From positions 111,556-175,555 of the forward strand of contig CAMDDU010000003.1 of the NCBI GenBank assembly GCA_945892985.1: a stretch of 64,000 nucleotides of DNA, written 5' to 3'. How positions within the stretch are numbered: the first letter of the stretch is position 1; the number at the start of each line of letters is the position of its first letter. Positions 17,392-26,406 of this stretch are shown here, one piece after another. The DNA is from CAITSH01 sp945892985. Lineage in GTDB: Bacteria > Pseudomonadota > Gammaproteobacteria > Burkholderiales > SG8-39. A program made the position numbers and the translations under genes. The notes under the pieces were generated by a model. The model worked only from the letters and a program-made list of their open reading frames with translations. It made no database searches and had not been told where the DNA came from.

Positions 17392-18225
17392 TCAAGCGGT
17401 GACCCAAGTTTTCCAGGCGAGCCAAAGCTTGCGTATCGGGGTCAGTGATGTGCGCTGGCGCAGTACTGCGCCGCGATCGGCTTTGATTTCGTCCAGCAGC
17501 GTGCGGTAAATGGCCGCCATGACGAGGCCGGGACGCTGGTCTCTTCTGTCTTCCGTGGGCAGGCAGGCAAAGGCCTCTTCATAACTCGATTGCGCGCGCT
17601 CGATCTGGAAACTCATCAGGCGCAGGAAATTTTCGCTTTCCCGTCCGTTTAGCAGATCCGAGGCCGGAACCTCAAAGCGCTTGAGTTCGTCCATAGGCAG
17701 GTAAATCCGATTTTTACGCGCATCCTCGCCGACATCACGGACGATGTTGGTGAGTTGGAAGGCAAGCCCGAGTTTTTCGGCATATTCGAGCGTTTGCGCG
17801 TTGCGGTAGCCGAATATCCCGGCGGCAAGCAGGCCGACGACTCCCGCCACCCGATGGCAGTAAAGGCGCAGGCCGGTGAAGTCGAGATAACGGCTCTGGG
17901 ACAGGTCCATCTCCATGCCGTCGATAATCTCGTTGAGGTGGGCCTGGCTTATGTTGAACGGGCCGATTGCAGGAGCCAGGGCCTTTGAGACCGGATGCTG
18001 CGGTTTGCCCGCATACAAATTCGCCAGTTCGGCGCGCCACCAGGCGAGCGTGGTGCGGGCAACGGCCGGGTCTGCGCACTCATCGACTATGTCGTCCACT
18101 TCCCGGCAAAACGCATAGAGGGCGGTGATGGCGCGTCGCCGCTCCGGGGGCAAAAAAAGAAAAGAGTAATAAAAACTAGAACCGCTCCCGGCGGCTTTTT
18201 GCTGACAGTATTCTTCGGGGGTCAT
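17392..18225 (-). CDS. hpnD: Presqualene diphosphate synthase HpnD
   Basis: A squalene/phytoene synthase-fold enzyme of 277 residues. The two Asp-rich motifs are REVDDIVDE and VRDVGEDARKNRIYLP. It joins two farnesyl diphosphates to presqualene diphosphate. Its start overlaps the end of hpnC by four bases and it is followed by hpnE, which fixes its role in the three-step HpnCDE route to squalene instead of phytoene synthesis. Confidence 0.9.
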   Translation of the reverse strand: MTPEEYCQQKAAGSGSSFYYSFLFLPPERRRAITALYAFCREVDDIVDECADPAVARTTLAWWRAELANLYAGKPQHPVSKALAPAIGPFNISQAHLNEIIDGMEMDLSQSRYLDFTGLRLYCHRVAGVVGLLAAGIFGYRNAQTLEYAEKLGLAFQLTNIVRDVGEDARKNRIYLPMDELKRFEVPASDLLNGRESENFLRLMSFQIERAQSSYEEAFACLPTEDRRDQRPGLVMAAIYRTLLDEIKADRGAVLRQRTSLTPIRKLWLAWKTWVTA

Positions 18226-19034
18226 CGCATGAGCAGGGCGCGGCAGAATAGGAGGGGCCAGTCCAGGGTGCCAAGCACCGGCCGGTGGCGGAATACATCA
18301 CCCTGAACAGCATCTATTTTCTCAAGTATGCGCAGGCCGCCTTGCACAACGAGGCGCAATTCCAGCCCGATGCGCCCCGGCAGCCTGAGCGCAAGTGGCG
18401 CGCCGGAGTTTATCATTTCGCGCGTCCTTTTCACCTCGAAGGCAATCATTTGCTGCCACTGTCCGCCTGTGTCTCCGCAAGCAATTTGCTGTTCGGTCAC
18501 GCCAAACCGTGCCAGGGTGTCCTGCGGCAGATAGACGCGGTTCTTTTGCCAATCAATGGCCACGTCCTGCCAGAAATTGATCAACTGCAGCGCCGAGCAA
18601 ATCGCATCGGAGCAGGCAAGGTTTTCCGCCGAGGTTTCGCGATAAAGGTGCAGTAGCAGGCGGCCCACCGGATTGGCGGAGCGCCTTGAATAGTCAAGGA
18701 GTTCGGGAAGGTCGGCGTAGCGGGGCTTGACCACATCCTGCGAGAACGCGTCCAGCAGGTCGTAAAATAACTGCAGCGGCAACGCGTGCTTCTCCACCAC
18801 GTTGCGTAAATCGGCGAATAAAGGATGGCTACTCGCTTCACGGCGTTCCATTTTTGCCAGTTCTTGTCGATAAGCATGGAGTAGTGCAAGACGCTCGTAC
18901 GGAGGAAGGTCGCCCTCGTCCGCAAAATCGTCTGCGGATCGGGCAAAGCGGTATATGACGCCGATCGGATGTCTCAGGCGCGGCGGCAAGAGTACCGAGG
19001 CGACAGGAAAATTCTCATAGTGGCCAACCGACAT
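18222..19034 (-). CDS. hpnC: Hydroxysqualene synthase HpnC
   Basis: A protein of 270 residues of the same fold as HpnD, starting MSVGHYENFPVASVLLPPRLRHP, which is typical of HpnC. The first acidic motif is SADDFADEGD, the second WQDVAIDWQKNRVYLP. HpnC turns presqualene diphosphate into hydroxysqualene. It is first in the hpnCDE operon, and its upstream region also carries the divergent promoter of tRNA-Leu. Confidence 0.9.
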   Translation of the reverse strand: MSVGHYENFPVASVLLPPRLRHPIGVIYRFARSADDFADEGDLPPYERLALLHAYRQELAKMERREASSHPLFADLRNVVEKHALPLQLFYDLLDAFSQDVVKPRYADLPELLDYSRRSANPVGRLLLHLYRETSAENLACSDAICSALQLINFWQDVAIDWQKNRVYLPQDTLARFGVTEQQIACGDTGGQWQQMIAFEVKRTREMINSGAPLALRLPGRIGLELRLVVQGGLRILEKIDAVQGDVFRHRPVLGTLDWPLLFCRALLMR

Positions 19035-19068
19035 CGTGATGTTTTTGAAGGATATTCAGTGGTTTGGG

Positions 19069-19098
19069 CTGACAGTATAGGGGTTGTTCGGGTAGAAT
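19069..19098 (+). promoter_or_regulatory. Promoter of tRNA-Leu
   Basis: CTGACA (19069-19074), 18 bases, TAGAAT (19093-19098); five of six matches in each box. Transcription would begin near 19105, about 65 bases before the tRNA. Confidence 0.6.
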
Positions 19099-19158
19099 CA
19101 CACCCGCAGCACAGGGAAACTGTGCGTGCCGCGTTCCAAGGCTTTTTGAAAGCCCGAC

Positions 19159-19182
19159 GCGAGGGTGGCGGCGAGGGTGGCG
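19159..19182 (+). repeat. 12-bp tandem duplication over the tRNA-Leu 5' end
   Basis: GCGAGGGTGGCG occurs twice without gap, at 19159-19170 and 19171-19182. The second copy forms the acceptor 5' strand, positions 8-9 and the start of the D stem of tRNA-Leu. Confidence 0.85.
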
Positions 19183-19255
19183 GAATTGGTAGACGCACTG
19201 GATTTAGGTTCCAGCGCCTAACGGCGTGGGGGTTCGAGTCCCTTCCTTCGCACCA
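19171..19255 (+). tRNA. tRNA-Leu (UAG)
   Basis: An 85-base class II tRNA with encoded CCA. The acceptor stem pairs GCGAGGG with CCTTCGC (one G-U); the anticodon arm is CTGGA-TTTAGGT-TCCAG with anticodon TAG; a long variable arm (GCGCCTAACGGCGT) and the T loop GGTTCGAGTCC follow. It reads CUA and probably other CUN codons. Together with tig just downstream this is a common betaproteobacterial arrangement. Confidence 0.95.
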
Positions 19256-19281
19256 GACGTATTTTCGGCAAACCGGGACCC

Positions 19282-19304
19282 GGACAAGAGCGCCTCTCTT
19301 GTCC
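19282..19304 (+). terminator. Hairpin between tRNA-Leu and tig
   Basis: A perfect 9-bp stem (GGACAAGAG, CTCTTGTCC) with loop CGCCT, ending 23 bases before the tig start. The T-run is weak (TTCCC). It could end the tRNA transcript partly, or be a processing site if tRNA and tig share a transcript. Confidence 0.5.
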
Positions 19305-19327
19305 TTCCCGAATTAGGATAACGATCA

Positions 19328-20638
19328 ATGCAACAAGCAAACATTGAAACACTGGGGCAACTTGAGCGGCGCCTTGATATGGCCGTTCCGGTGGCCGATA
19401 TCGACCGCGAAGTCGAGCAGCGGCTGAAAAAGCTTACCCGCACAGTGCGCATGCCGGGTTTTCGTCCCGGTAAAGTGCCATTGAAGATCGTGGCCCAGCA
19501 GTACGGCCCCCAAGTGCGCTCCGAAGTGCTCGGCGATGCCGTGCAAAGGGTCTTTTCAAACACGGTTCAGGAGCAGAAGCTTCGCGTTGCCGGTTATCCC
19601 CGCATCGAGCCCAAGCAGGGCGATACTGCCGCTGACCAGATCGAGTTCAGTGCGACCTTCGAAGTTTATCCGGAGGTGAAGCTGGGGGATATCACCGCGG
19701 TAGCCATCGAGCGACCGGTGATGCCTGTCACCGATGCCGAGGTTGACCACACCATAGGTATTTTGCGCAAGCAACGTGTCCATCACCACGAAGTCGATCG
19801 CGCAGCGGCCAAGGATGACAAGGTCACCGTCGACTTTGTCGGAACCGTGGACGGCGTTGAATTCCCCGGTGGCAAGGCCAGCGCCATGCCATTTATCATC
19901 GGTGAGGGGCGCATGCTGCCCGAGTTCGAGGCTGGCGTGGCGGGCATGAAGGCGGGGGAGGACAAGGCTGTGGCGGTGACTTTTCCTGCCGATTATCAGG
20001 GTAAGGACGTTGCCGGAAAGACCGCGAACTTTGCCATTACGCTTAAATCCGTCGAAGAGCCGCACTTGCCGGATGTCGATGCGGAATTTGCCAAGACACT
20101 GGGCGTTAGCGATGGCGATCTTGTGAAAATGCGCAGCGAGGTCAAGGCCAACGTAGAGCGCGAGGTGAAAAAGCGCCTGCAGACCAACGTCAAACAGAAG
20201 GTAATGCAGGCGTTGATTGATTCCAGCCAGCTTGAGATGCCTAAGTCGCTGGTTGAAATTGAAGTGGAGCGACTCATAGATCAGACGCGCCAGGATCTCG
20301 CCGGCCGCGGCATGAAAGTCGAGGATTTGCCCTTCAGCCCGGACTTGTTTCAGGAACAGGCCAAACGCCGCGTTGCGCTGGGTTTGATTCTTTCGGAGTT
20401 AATCAAGCTGCACTCCCTCGGAGCCAAACCCGAGCAGGTAAGGGCGCTGGTTGACGAGCATGCGCAAAGCTATGAGGACCCAAGTGAGGTGGTAAAATGG
20501 TTCTATTCCCAGCCGCAGCGTTTGGCTGAATTCGAAGGGCTCGCTGTGGAAGAAAACGTGGTGCAATGGGCGCTGAGCAATGCCAAGGTGACGGATGCGC
20601 CGATTGCTTTTGCCGATCTGATGGGCGCGAATGCGTGA
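19328..20638 (+). CDS. tig: Trigger factor
   Basis: A ribosome-bound chaperone and peptidyl-prolyl isomerase of 436 residues. The N-terminal ribosome-binding domain holds the signature GFRPGKVP (about residues 44-51), then an FKBP-type domain (about 150-245; VDFVGTVDGVEFPGGKA), then the long helical C-terminal arms. It guides folding of nascent chains in the cytosol. It heads the block tig-clpP-clpX-lon. Confidence 0.95.
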   Translation: MQQANIETLGQLERRLDMAVPVADIDREVEQRLKKLTRTVRMPGFRPGKVPLKIVAQQYGPQVRSEVLGDAVQRVFSNTVQEQKLRVAGYPRIEPKQGDTAADQIEFSATFEVYPEVKLGDITAVAIERPVMPVTDAEVDHTIGILRKQRVHHHEVDRAAAKDDKVTVDFVGTVDGVEFPGGKASAMPFIIGEGRMLPEFEAGVAGMKAGEDKAVAVTFPADYQGKDVAGKTANFAITLKSVEEPHLPDVDAEFAKTLGVSDGDLVKMRSEVKANVEREVKKRLQTNVKQKVMQALIDSSQLEMPKSLVEIEVERLIDQTRQDLAGRGMKVEDLPFSPDLFQEQAKRRVALGLILSELIKLHSLGAKPEQVRALVDEHAQSYEDPSEVVKWFYSQPQRLAEFEGLAVEENVVQWALSNAKVTDAPIAFADLMGANA

Positions 20639-20764
20639 GCAGGTTTGAAGCAAGCGGGGCGTGGATGCTCGTGAAATTCGAACGGATGTCTCGCCCCGTT
20701 GTCCAACTCCATATTCCAGAATGAATTTTCCGAGGCGCAAATTGTGAATCAGCGTTACGAAACA

Positions 20765-21391
20765 ATGTCAGGCAATTTCCAGGAACCGCAGGGTCTCGGT
20801 ATGGTTCCTATGGTTATCGAGCAGTCCGGCCGTGGAGAGCGCGCCTACGATATATATTCGCGCTTACTCAAGGAGCGCGTGGTCTTTCTTGTCGGGCCCG
20901 TGAATGAGATTACGGCGAACCTGATCGTCGCGCAGCTGCTGTTTCTGGAGTCTGAGAATCCGGACAAGGATATTTCGTTTTATATCAACTCCCCGGGCGG
21001 TTCCGTAACTGCAGGCATGGCGATTTATGACACCATGCAGTTCATCAAGCCGGATGTGTCCACGCTCTGTATCGGACAGGCTGCGAGTATGGGGGCCTTG
21101 CTGCTCACCGCCGGGGCCAAGGGTAAGCGGTTTTGCCTGCCTAATTCCCGCGTGATGATTCACCAGCCCATGGGCGGGTTCCAGGGGCAGGCGTCGGATA
21201 TTGAAATTCACGCCAGGGAAATCCTCTACCTCAAGGATGTGTTGAATAAAATCATGGCCAAGCATTCTGGCCAAGAGGTGGAAAAGCTGGTGAAAGATAC
21301 CGACCGGGATAATTTCCTCTCGGCCGAGGAATCAGTGGCCTACGGTTTGGTGGACAAGGTTCTTGTCGCCCGCGAAAAAACTGCTGCGTAA
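20765..21391 (+). CDS. clpP: ATP-dependent Clp protease proteolytic subunit
   Basis: A serine peptidase of 208 residues. The catalytic Ser is in GQAASMGALLL, the His in MIHQPMGGFQGQASDIE, the Asp in DTDRDNF. FLVGPVNEITANLIVAQLLFLESENP is standard. It forms the double heptamer chamber fed by ClpX, whose gene follows after 29 bases. ATG at 20765 gives the usual length with a short propeptide; in-frame GTG (20744) and TTG (20699) codons lie upstream. Confidence 0.94.
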   Translation: MSGNFQEPQGLGMVPMVIEQSGRGERAYDIYSRLLKERVVFLVGPVNEITANLIVAQLLFLESENPDKDISFYINSPGGSVTAGMAIYDTMQFIKPDVSTLCIGQAASMGALLLTAGAKGKRFCLPNSRVMIHQPMGGFQGQASDIEIHAREILYLKDVLNKIMAKHSGQEVEKLVKDTDRDNFLSAEESVAYGLVDKVLVAREKTAA

Positions 21392-21420
21392 CGCTGCCAG
21401 TAAAAAAAGGATCAAGTGAG

Positions 21421-22689
21421 ATGACTGAAAAAGCCAGCGGTGAGAAGCTTCTGTATTGCTCCTTTTGCGGCAAGAGCCAGCACGAGGTAAAGAAGCTCAT
21501 CGCCGGCCCGTCCGTGTTCATCTGCGATGAATGCATAGAGTTGTGCAATGACATCATTCGCGAGGAAACGACGAGCGACAAGGGCGGAAAACCGGCCAAA
21601 TCCGATCTGCCGACGCCGAAGGAAATTTGCACGAGTCTCGACGAATATGTCATCGGGCAGACTCTGGCCAAACGCATTCTTTCGGTCGCGGTTTACAACC
21701 ACTACAAACGCCTCAAGCATCTGTCTAAAAATGAAGAGGTGGAATTAGCCAAGTCGAATATCCTTTTGGTCGGGCCTACGGGCTCTGGCAAGACGCTGCT
21801 GGCACAAACGTTGGCGAGGTTGCTCAATGTGCCTTTTGTGATTGCGGATGCAACGACACTCACCGAGGCCGGTTATGTCGGTGAGGATGTCGAGAACATC
21901 ATCCAGAAGCTGTTGCAGAACTGCGACTACGATGTAGACAAGGCCAAGCGCGGCATTGTCTACATAGACGAAATCGACAAGATTTCACGCAAATCCGACA
22001 ACCCCTCCATCACGCGGGACGTGTCCGGCGAGGGTGTTCAGCAGGCTTTGCTCAAGCTCATTGAGGGCACGGTGGCATCGGTGCCGCCGCAGGGCGGGCG
22101 CAAGCATCCCAACCAGGATTTCGTCCAAGTCGATACGACGAACATCCTGTTCATCTGTGGTGGGGCGTTCGACGGGCTTGAAAAAATCATTCGGGGGCGC
22201 TCGGAAAAATCCGGAATCGGTTTTGGTGCCGAGGTACGCAGTCTGACCAGCGGCAAGGCGATCAGCGAGGTACTCAAAGGTGTTGAGCCCGAGGATCTCA
22301 TCAAGTTCGGTCTTATTCCCGAGTTTGTCGGGCGTTTGCCGGTTGTCGCGACTCTCGAGGAGCTAGACGAAAAGGCGCTCATACAGATTCTTACCGAACC
22401 TAAAAACGCCCTTATCAAGCAGTACCAGAAGCTGTTTAACATGGAGGGAGTCGAGCTCGAGGCGAGGCCACAGGCGCTTAACGCCATTGCGAAGAAGGCA
22501 CTTGCCCGCAAGACGGGTGCGCGCGGCTTGCGCTCGATACTCGAACAGACCCTGCTTGATCTCATGTTCGAATTGCCGACAATGGAGAACGTCAGCAAGG
22601 TTGTCGTTGACGAGGCCACCATCCTGGGTGAAGGCAAACCATTGCTCATTTACTCTGATGTGCCCAAAGTCGCCGGAACGTCTGCCTAG
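21421..22689 (+). CDS. clpX: Clp protease ATP-binding subunit ClpX
   Basis: An AAA+ unfoldase of 422 residues. The C4 zinc-binding domain uses Cys 13, 16, 35 and 38. Walker A is GPTGSGKTLLA, Walker B IVYIDEIDK, pore loop GYVGEDVE; the ClpP-contact loop is the IGFGAEV segment. It recognises tagged and specific substrates and threads them into ClpP. It lies downstream of clpP and 252 bases before lon. Confidence 0.95.
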   Translation: MTEKASGEKLLYCSFCGKSQHEVKKLIAGPSVFICDECIELCNDIIREETTSDKGGKPAKSDLPTPKEICTSLDEYVIGQTLAKRILSVAVYNHYKRLKHLSKNEEVELAKSNILLVGPTGSGKTLLAQTLARLLNVPFVIADATTLTEAGYVGEDVENIIQKLLQNCDYDVDKAKRGIVYIDEIDKISRKSDNPSITRDVSGEGVQQALLKLIEGTVASVPPQGGRKHPNQDFVQVDTTNILFICGGAFDGLEKIIRGRSEKSGIGFGAEVRSLTSGKAISEVLKGVEPEDLIKFGLIPEFVGRLPVVATLEELDEKALIQILTEPKNALIKQYQKLFNMEGVELEARPQALNAIAKKALARKTGARGLRSILEQTLLDLMFELPTMENVSKVVVDEATILGEGKPLLIYSDVPKVAGTSA

Positions 22690-22882
22690 GAAGCGTTTGC
22701 CCGGCGCACTACGCGCGCCGACAGCGCGGTGACGCAAGCCTTCAAGCCCCCGGGGCTATGGCAGTTGACGCTCTGCATCGTGCTATTTCAGTTTTTCGAT
22801 TCAAATCGCATGAAAACGCTGAATTTCCCACGTTTCCCCTGCATCTATACCCGTTCAGACCTATTTTTACGTTTATTCGCAG

Positions 22883-22910
22883 CTTGAAATTTCGGCTTGC
22901 GGCCTCATAA
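22883..22910 (+). promoter_or_regulatory. Heat-shock (sigma-32) promoter of lon
   Basis: CTTGAAA at 22883-22889, 13 bases, then CCTCATAA at 22903-22910, close to the RpoH consensus CTTGAAA-N12-14-CCCCATNT. It starts 59 bases upstream of lon, so lon is probably heat-induced. RpoH control of lon is well known in proteobacteria. Confidence 0.75.
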
Positions 22911-22941
22911 TTGCAATTACCCTCTCTTCTGGTAACTCGCT

Positions 22942-25356
22942 ATGTCAAACACCCCCGAGCCGTCCGCCGATCCCATTGAATACCCGCTGTTGCCTTTACG
23001 CGATGTGGTGGTGTTTCCGCATATGGTGATTCCCCTGTTTGTTGGCCGCCCGAAATCCATCAGGGCCATGGAAATTGCCATGGAGGCGGGCAAAAGCATT
23101 CTGCTGGTCGCGCAGAAGTCGGCGGCCAAGGACGAGCCCTCCGAGGACGACATGTACCAGATCGGGTGCATTTCAAACATCCTGCAGATGCTCAAACTGC
23201 CCGATGGGACCGTAAAGGTTCTGGTTGAGGGGGCGCAACGTGCTCGCATACACCTGGTCGCTGACCAAACCTCGCACTACACGGCCACCGCGCTGCCGAT
23301 GCCAGCTGACGCCAGTGATAATAACGAGGTCGAAGCAATGCGCCGCGCCCTAATCGCGCAGTTTGACCAGTACGTCAAACTGAATAAGAAAATTCCGCCC
23401 GAGATACTGACTTCGCTTGCGGGCATAGAAGAGGCCGGTCGCCTTGCCGACACCATTGCAGCGCACCTGCCGCTCAAGCTTGAGCAAAAGCAGGAAGTGC
23501 TTGAGATGTTCGATGTTAAGCAGCGTCTCGACCATTTGCTTGGCCAACTGGAGGCGGAGATCGACATTCTTCAGGTCGAAAAGCGCATTCGTGGCCGCGT
23601 TAAGCGCCAGATGGAAAAAAGCCAGCGCGAGTACTACCTTAATGAGCAGGTCAAAGCCATCCAGAAGGAACTCGGTGAGGGTGAAGAGGGCGCTGACATC
23701 GAGGAAATGGACAAGCGCATCAAGGCCGCACGCATGCCGAAGGAGGCGCGCGTAAAGGTTGACTCCGAACTTAAAAAGCTGCGTCTGATGTCGCCGATGT
23801 CCGCCGAGGCTACGGTGGTGCGCAACTACATCGATACCGTGGTTAACCTGCCTTGGAAAAAACGCAGCAAAGTCTCCAAGGACATTTCTGGCGCCGAGAA
23901 AATGCTTGACCAGGACCATTACGGCCTGGAGAAGGTCAAGGAGAGGATTGTCGAATATCTCGCCGTCCAAAGCCGTGTGGAAAAGGTTAAGGCGCCGATT
24001 CTGTGTCTGGTGGGGCCGCCCGGCGTTGGGAAGACCTCCCTCGGACAGTCCATCGCCAAGGCAACCAACCGCAAGTTCGTGCGCATGTCCCTAGGAGGGG
24101 TCAGGGACGAGGCCGAAATTCGCGGGCATCGCCGCACTTATATTGGCTCCATGCCGGGAAAAATTCTACAGAACATGAGCAAGGTGGCTGTCCGGAATCC
24201 CCTGTTCTTGCTTGATGAAGTCGACAAGATGGGCATGGATTTTCGCGGCGATCCGAGTTCGGCCCTGCTAGAGGTGCTCGATCCGGAGCAGAACCACACC
24301 TTCGTGGATCATTACGTCGAGGTTGAGTACGATCTTTCCGAGGTCATGTTTGTCGCGACGTCCAATACGCTAAATATCCCGGCTGCGCTTCTCGATCGCA
24401 TGGAAGTCATCAGGCTCTCGGGGTACACCGAGGATGAGAAGGTTAATATCGCAATGCGCTACCTTCTTCCGAAGCAGATCAAGAATAACGGCCTAAAAAA
24501 AGAAGAAATGGCCGTCGCGGAAGGTGCAATCCGCGACATCGTTCGCTATTACACCCGTGAAGCAGGGGTGCGCAGTCTTGAGCGTGAAATTTCCAAGATT
24601 TGTCGCAAGGTGGTAAAGACGCTGGTTACGAAGCCCGGTAGTGGCAAGATAACCGTAACGACCAAAAATCTCGACAAGCTTCTTGGAGTACGCCGTTACA
24701 CCTATGGCATAGCCGAGAAAGAGAATCAGGTTGGCCAGGTTACCGGACTCGCGTGGACTGAGGTCGGGGGGGAATTGCTGACTATTGAAGTGGCCACCAT
24801 GCCGGGCAAGGGCAAGGTCCAGCGCACCGGCAAATTGGGTGAGGTCATGCAGGAGTCGGTTACCGCAGCCCTTTCGGTTGTGCGCAGTCGTGCAGCGCGC
24901 CTGGGAATCGCTGAAGACCTTTTCGAGAAGCGTGATATTCACATTCACCTCCCTGAAGGGGCGGTGCCCAAGGATGGACCCAGCGCAGGGGCAGCCATGA
25001 CGACGGCTATTGTTTCGGCGCTGACGGGTATTCCGGTGCGGGCAAATGTCGCGATGACCGGTGAGATCACCCTGCGCGGAGAAGTGCTGATCATTGGTGG
25101 ACTCAAGGAAAAACTGCTTGCCGCACATCGCGGTGGCATCAAGACGGTGCTAATCCCAGAGGAGAATCTCAAAGATCTCGTGGATATTCCGGACAACATA
25201 AAAAACAAGCTTGAAATTGTTCCTGTGAAATGGATCGACCAGGTGCTGGAGTTGGCACTCGAACGCAAGCCCGACCCGTTGACGGCCAAGCCGGTGGTTG
25301 ATGCGCCACCGCCTGTTGCCGGTGACGGTACCGCATCGGGGCTCATAAAACACTAA
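22942..25356 (+). CDS. lon: ATP-dependent protease La
   Basis: A LonA protease of 804 residues. An N-terminal substrate-binding domain (from LPLRDVVVFPHMVIPLFVGR) and coiled-coil region (about 190-260) precede the AAA+ module with Walker A GPPGVGKTS and Walker B FLLDEVDKMG. The protease domain has the catalytic Ser in DGPSAGAAM and the Lys in GGLKEKLLAA. It degrades misfolded and regulatory proteins in the cytosol. A sigma-32-like promoter lies upstream; hupB follows as in many betaproteobacteria. Confidence 0.95.
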   Translation: MSNTPEPSADPIEYPLLPLRDVVVFPHMVIPLFVGRPKSIRAMEIAMEAGKSILLVAQKSAAKDEPSEDDMYQIGCISNILQMLKLPDGTVKVLVEGAQRARIHLVADQTSHYTATALPMPADASDNNEVEAMRRALIAQFDQYVKLNKKIPPEILTSLAGIEEAGRLADTIAAHLPLKLEQKQEVLEMFDVKQRLDHLLGQLEAEIDILQVEKRIRGRVKRQMEKSQREYYLNEQVKAIQKELGEGEEGADIEEMDKRIKAARMPKEARVKVDSELKKLRLMSPMSAEATVVRNYIDTVVNLPWKKRSKVSKDISGAEKMLDQDHYGLEKVKERIVEYLAVQSRVEKVKAPILCLVGPPGVGKTSLGQSIAKATNRKFVRMSLGGVRDEAEIRGHRRTYIGSMPGKILQNMSKVAVRNPLFLLDEVDKMGMDFRGDPSSALLEVLDPEQNHTFVDHYVEVEYDLSEVMFVATSNTLNIPAALLDRMEVIRLSGYTEDEKVNIAMRYLLPKQIKNNGLKKEEMAVAEGAIRDIVRYYTREAGVRSLEREISKICRKVVKTLVTKPGSGKITVTTKNLDKLLGVRRYTYGIAEKENQVGQVTGLAWTEVGGELLTIEVATMPGKGKVQRTGKLGEVMQESVTAALSVVRSRAARLGIAEDLFEKRDIHIHLPEGAVPKDGPSAGAAMTTAIVSALTGIPVRANVAMTGEITLRGEVLIIGGLKEKLLAAHRGGIKTVLIPEENLKDLVDIPDNIKNKLEIVPVKWIDQVLELALERKPDPLTAKPVVDAPPPVAGDGTASGLIKH

Positions 25357-25532
25357 TCTCGTAGGTTGCCACGCGCACGGGGGACAAGGGGCGTTTTACG
25401 CTCCTCGTTCTTGTGTTGGATGAATCGCCAAATTAGATCTGCATTGCTCCTTCCGATTGCCCCAGCTATGCATGCGCAGTCCGACGCTTTGCCGCAGATG
25501 AGCTTGAAACTGCATGGGCACCGGACTGATGC

Positions 25533-25562
25533 TTGACACGTTTCTTTCGTGGTTGATATAAA
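25533..25562 (+). promoter_or_regulatory. Strong sigma-70 promoter of hupB
   Basis: TTGACA (25533-25538), 18 bases, TATAAA (25557-25562). It is about 90 bases upstream of the GTG start of hupB and fits a highly expressed gene. Confidence 0.7.
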
Positions 25563-25651
25563 CTTGGGTCAGAACATCGCTAATAAGCTCGCCGTAGTGA
25601 AACCTTTTTACTTTACATGCACGCCATCCATTTGCAATTGAGGGGGTATCA

Positions 25652-25924
25652 GTGAACAAATCAGAAATGATCGATCATGTCGCGAAAGTCGCAGACATAT
25701 CCAAGGCCGCTGCCGAGCGTGCACTGGATGCGACCATCGCAGGTATAAAGACATCGCTCAAGAAGGGTGGCGATGTGACTTTGGTTGGATTTGGAACGTT
25801 CTACGTAGGCAAGCGGGCGGCTAGAAACGGCCGTAACCCACGTACTGGTGCGACAATTAAGATCAAAGCTGCGAAAGTTCCGAAGTTCCGTGCTGGTAAA
25901 GCGCTCAAGGATGCTTTAAACTAG
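25652..25924 (+). CDS. hupB: DNA-binding protein HU-beta
   Basis: A protein of 90 residues, the exact HU length. It starts with GTG (MNKSEMIDHVAKVADISKAAAERALDA) and has the DNA-embracing arm GKRAARNGRNPRTGATIKIKA. HU bends and compacts DNA. AGGGGGT lies upstream of the GTG. It follows lon with its own promoter and precedes two tRNA genes. Confidence 0.95.
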   Translation: MNKSEMIDHVAKVADISKAAAERALDATIAGIKTSLKKGGDVTLVGFGTFYVGKRAARNGRNPRTGATIKIKAAKVPKFRAGKALKDALN

Positions 25925-25976
25925 CGCGCTTTCCTGAGCTATGCGTCTGAGGTCAATGTCGCAGTCTCATGTGAAA

Positions 25977-26052
25977 GGGTGCTTAGCTCAGCTGGTAGAG
26001 CGTCGCCCTTACAAGGCGAATGTCAGCGGTTCGATCCCGTTAGCACCCACCA
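25977..26052 (+). tRNA. tRNA-Val (UAC)
   Basis: 76 bases with encoded CCA. Acceptor GGGTGCT pairs with AGCACCC; anticodon arm TCGCC-CTTACAA-GGCGA, anticodon TAC; T loop GGTTCGATCCC. It reads GUA/GUG/GUU. It lies 52 bases after hupB. Confidence 0.96.
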
Positions 26053-26068
26053 AGGAAAAGCCGGATTT

Positions 26069-26145
26069 GGAGTGGTAGTTCAGTTGGTTAGAATACCGGC
26101 CTGTCACGCCGGGGGTCGCGGGTTCGAGTCCCGTCCACTCCGCCA
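26069..26145 (+). tRNA. tRNA-Asp (GUC)
   Basis: 77 bases with encoded CCA. Acceptor GGAGTGG pairs with CCACTCC; anticodon arm CCGGC-CTGTCAC-GCCGG, anticodon GTC; T loop GGTTCGAGTCC. It follows tRNA-Val by 16 bases, so both are probably cut from one transcript. Confidence 0.96.
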
Positions 26146-26153
26146 AAAAACGT

Positions 26154-26186
26154 AACGGCCCGATTCGTCGGGCCGTTTTCGTTTTC
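26154..26186 (+). terminator. Intrinsic terminator after the tRNA pair
   Basis: A perfect 10-bp stem (AACGGCCCGA 26154-26163, TCGGGCCGTT 26168-26177) with a TTCG tetraloop, followed by TTCGTTTT. It ends the hupB/tRNA transcription unit. Confidence 0.88.
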
Positions 26187-26250
26187 TCACTGGACTACCG
26201 CGCGCCTCATGACTCCGGATGGGGGGGCTCTGCGGCCGGGAGGGCTCAAA

Positions 26251-26280
26251 TTGCTAAAAGACGCTGTTTCGTGGTTAAAT
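26251..26280 (+). promoter_or_regulatory. Weak candidate promoter upstream of ppiD
   Basis: TTGCTA (26251-26256), 18 bases, TTAAAT (26275-26280), each four of six matches to consensus. A transcript from here would meet the terminator at 26407-26434 before reaching ppiD. Confidence 0.3.
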
Positions 26281-26406
26281 GCGCCTCGAATACAAGTAGG
26301 TGTGGGCGTTGTTTTGGATAGGGGTTTGGACGTATTTCCGGATCCAGGCTTCGGTCCATAAACGCGTTAGGACGGCGATGCGATTTGTCCGCCGCACACG
26401 CACCGG

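Noticed and set aside
20655..20698. Terminator between tig and clpP (CGGGGCG/CGCCCCG)
   Set aside because: The loop exceeds 30 bases and there is no T-run; it may be coincidental.
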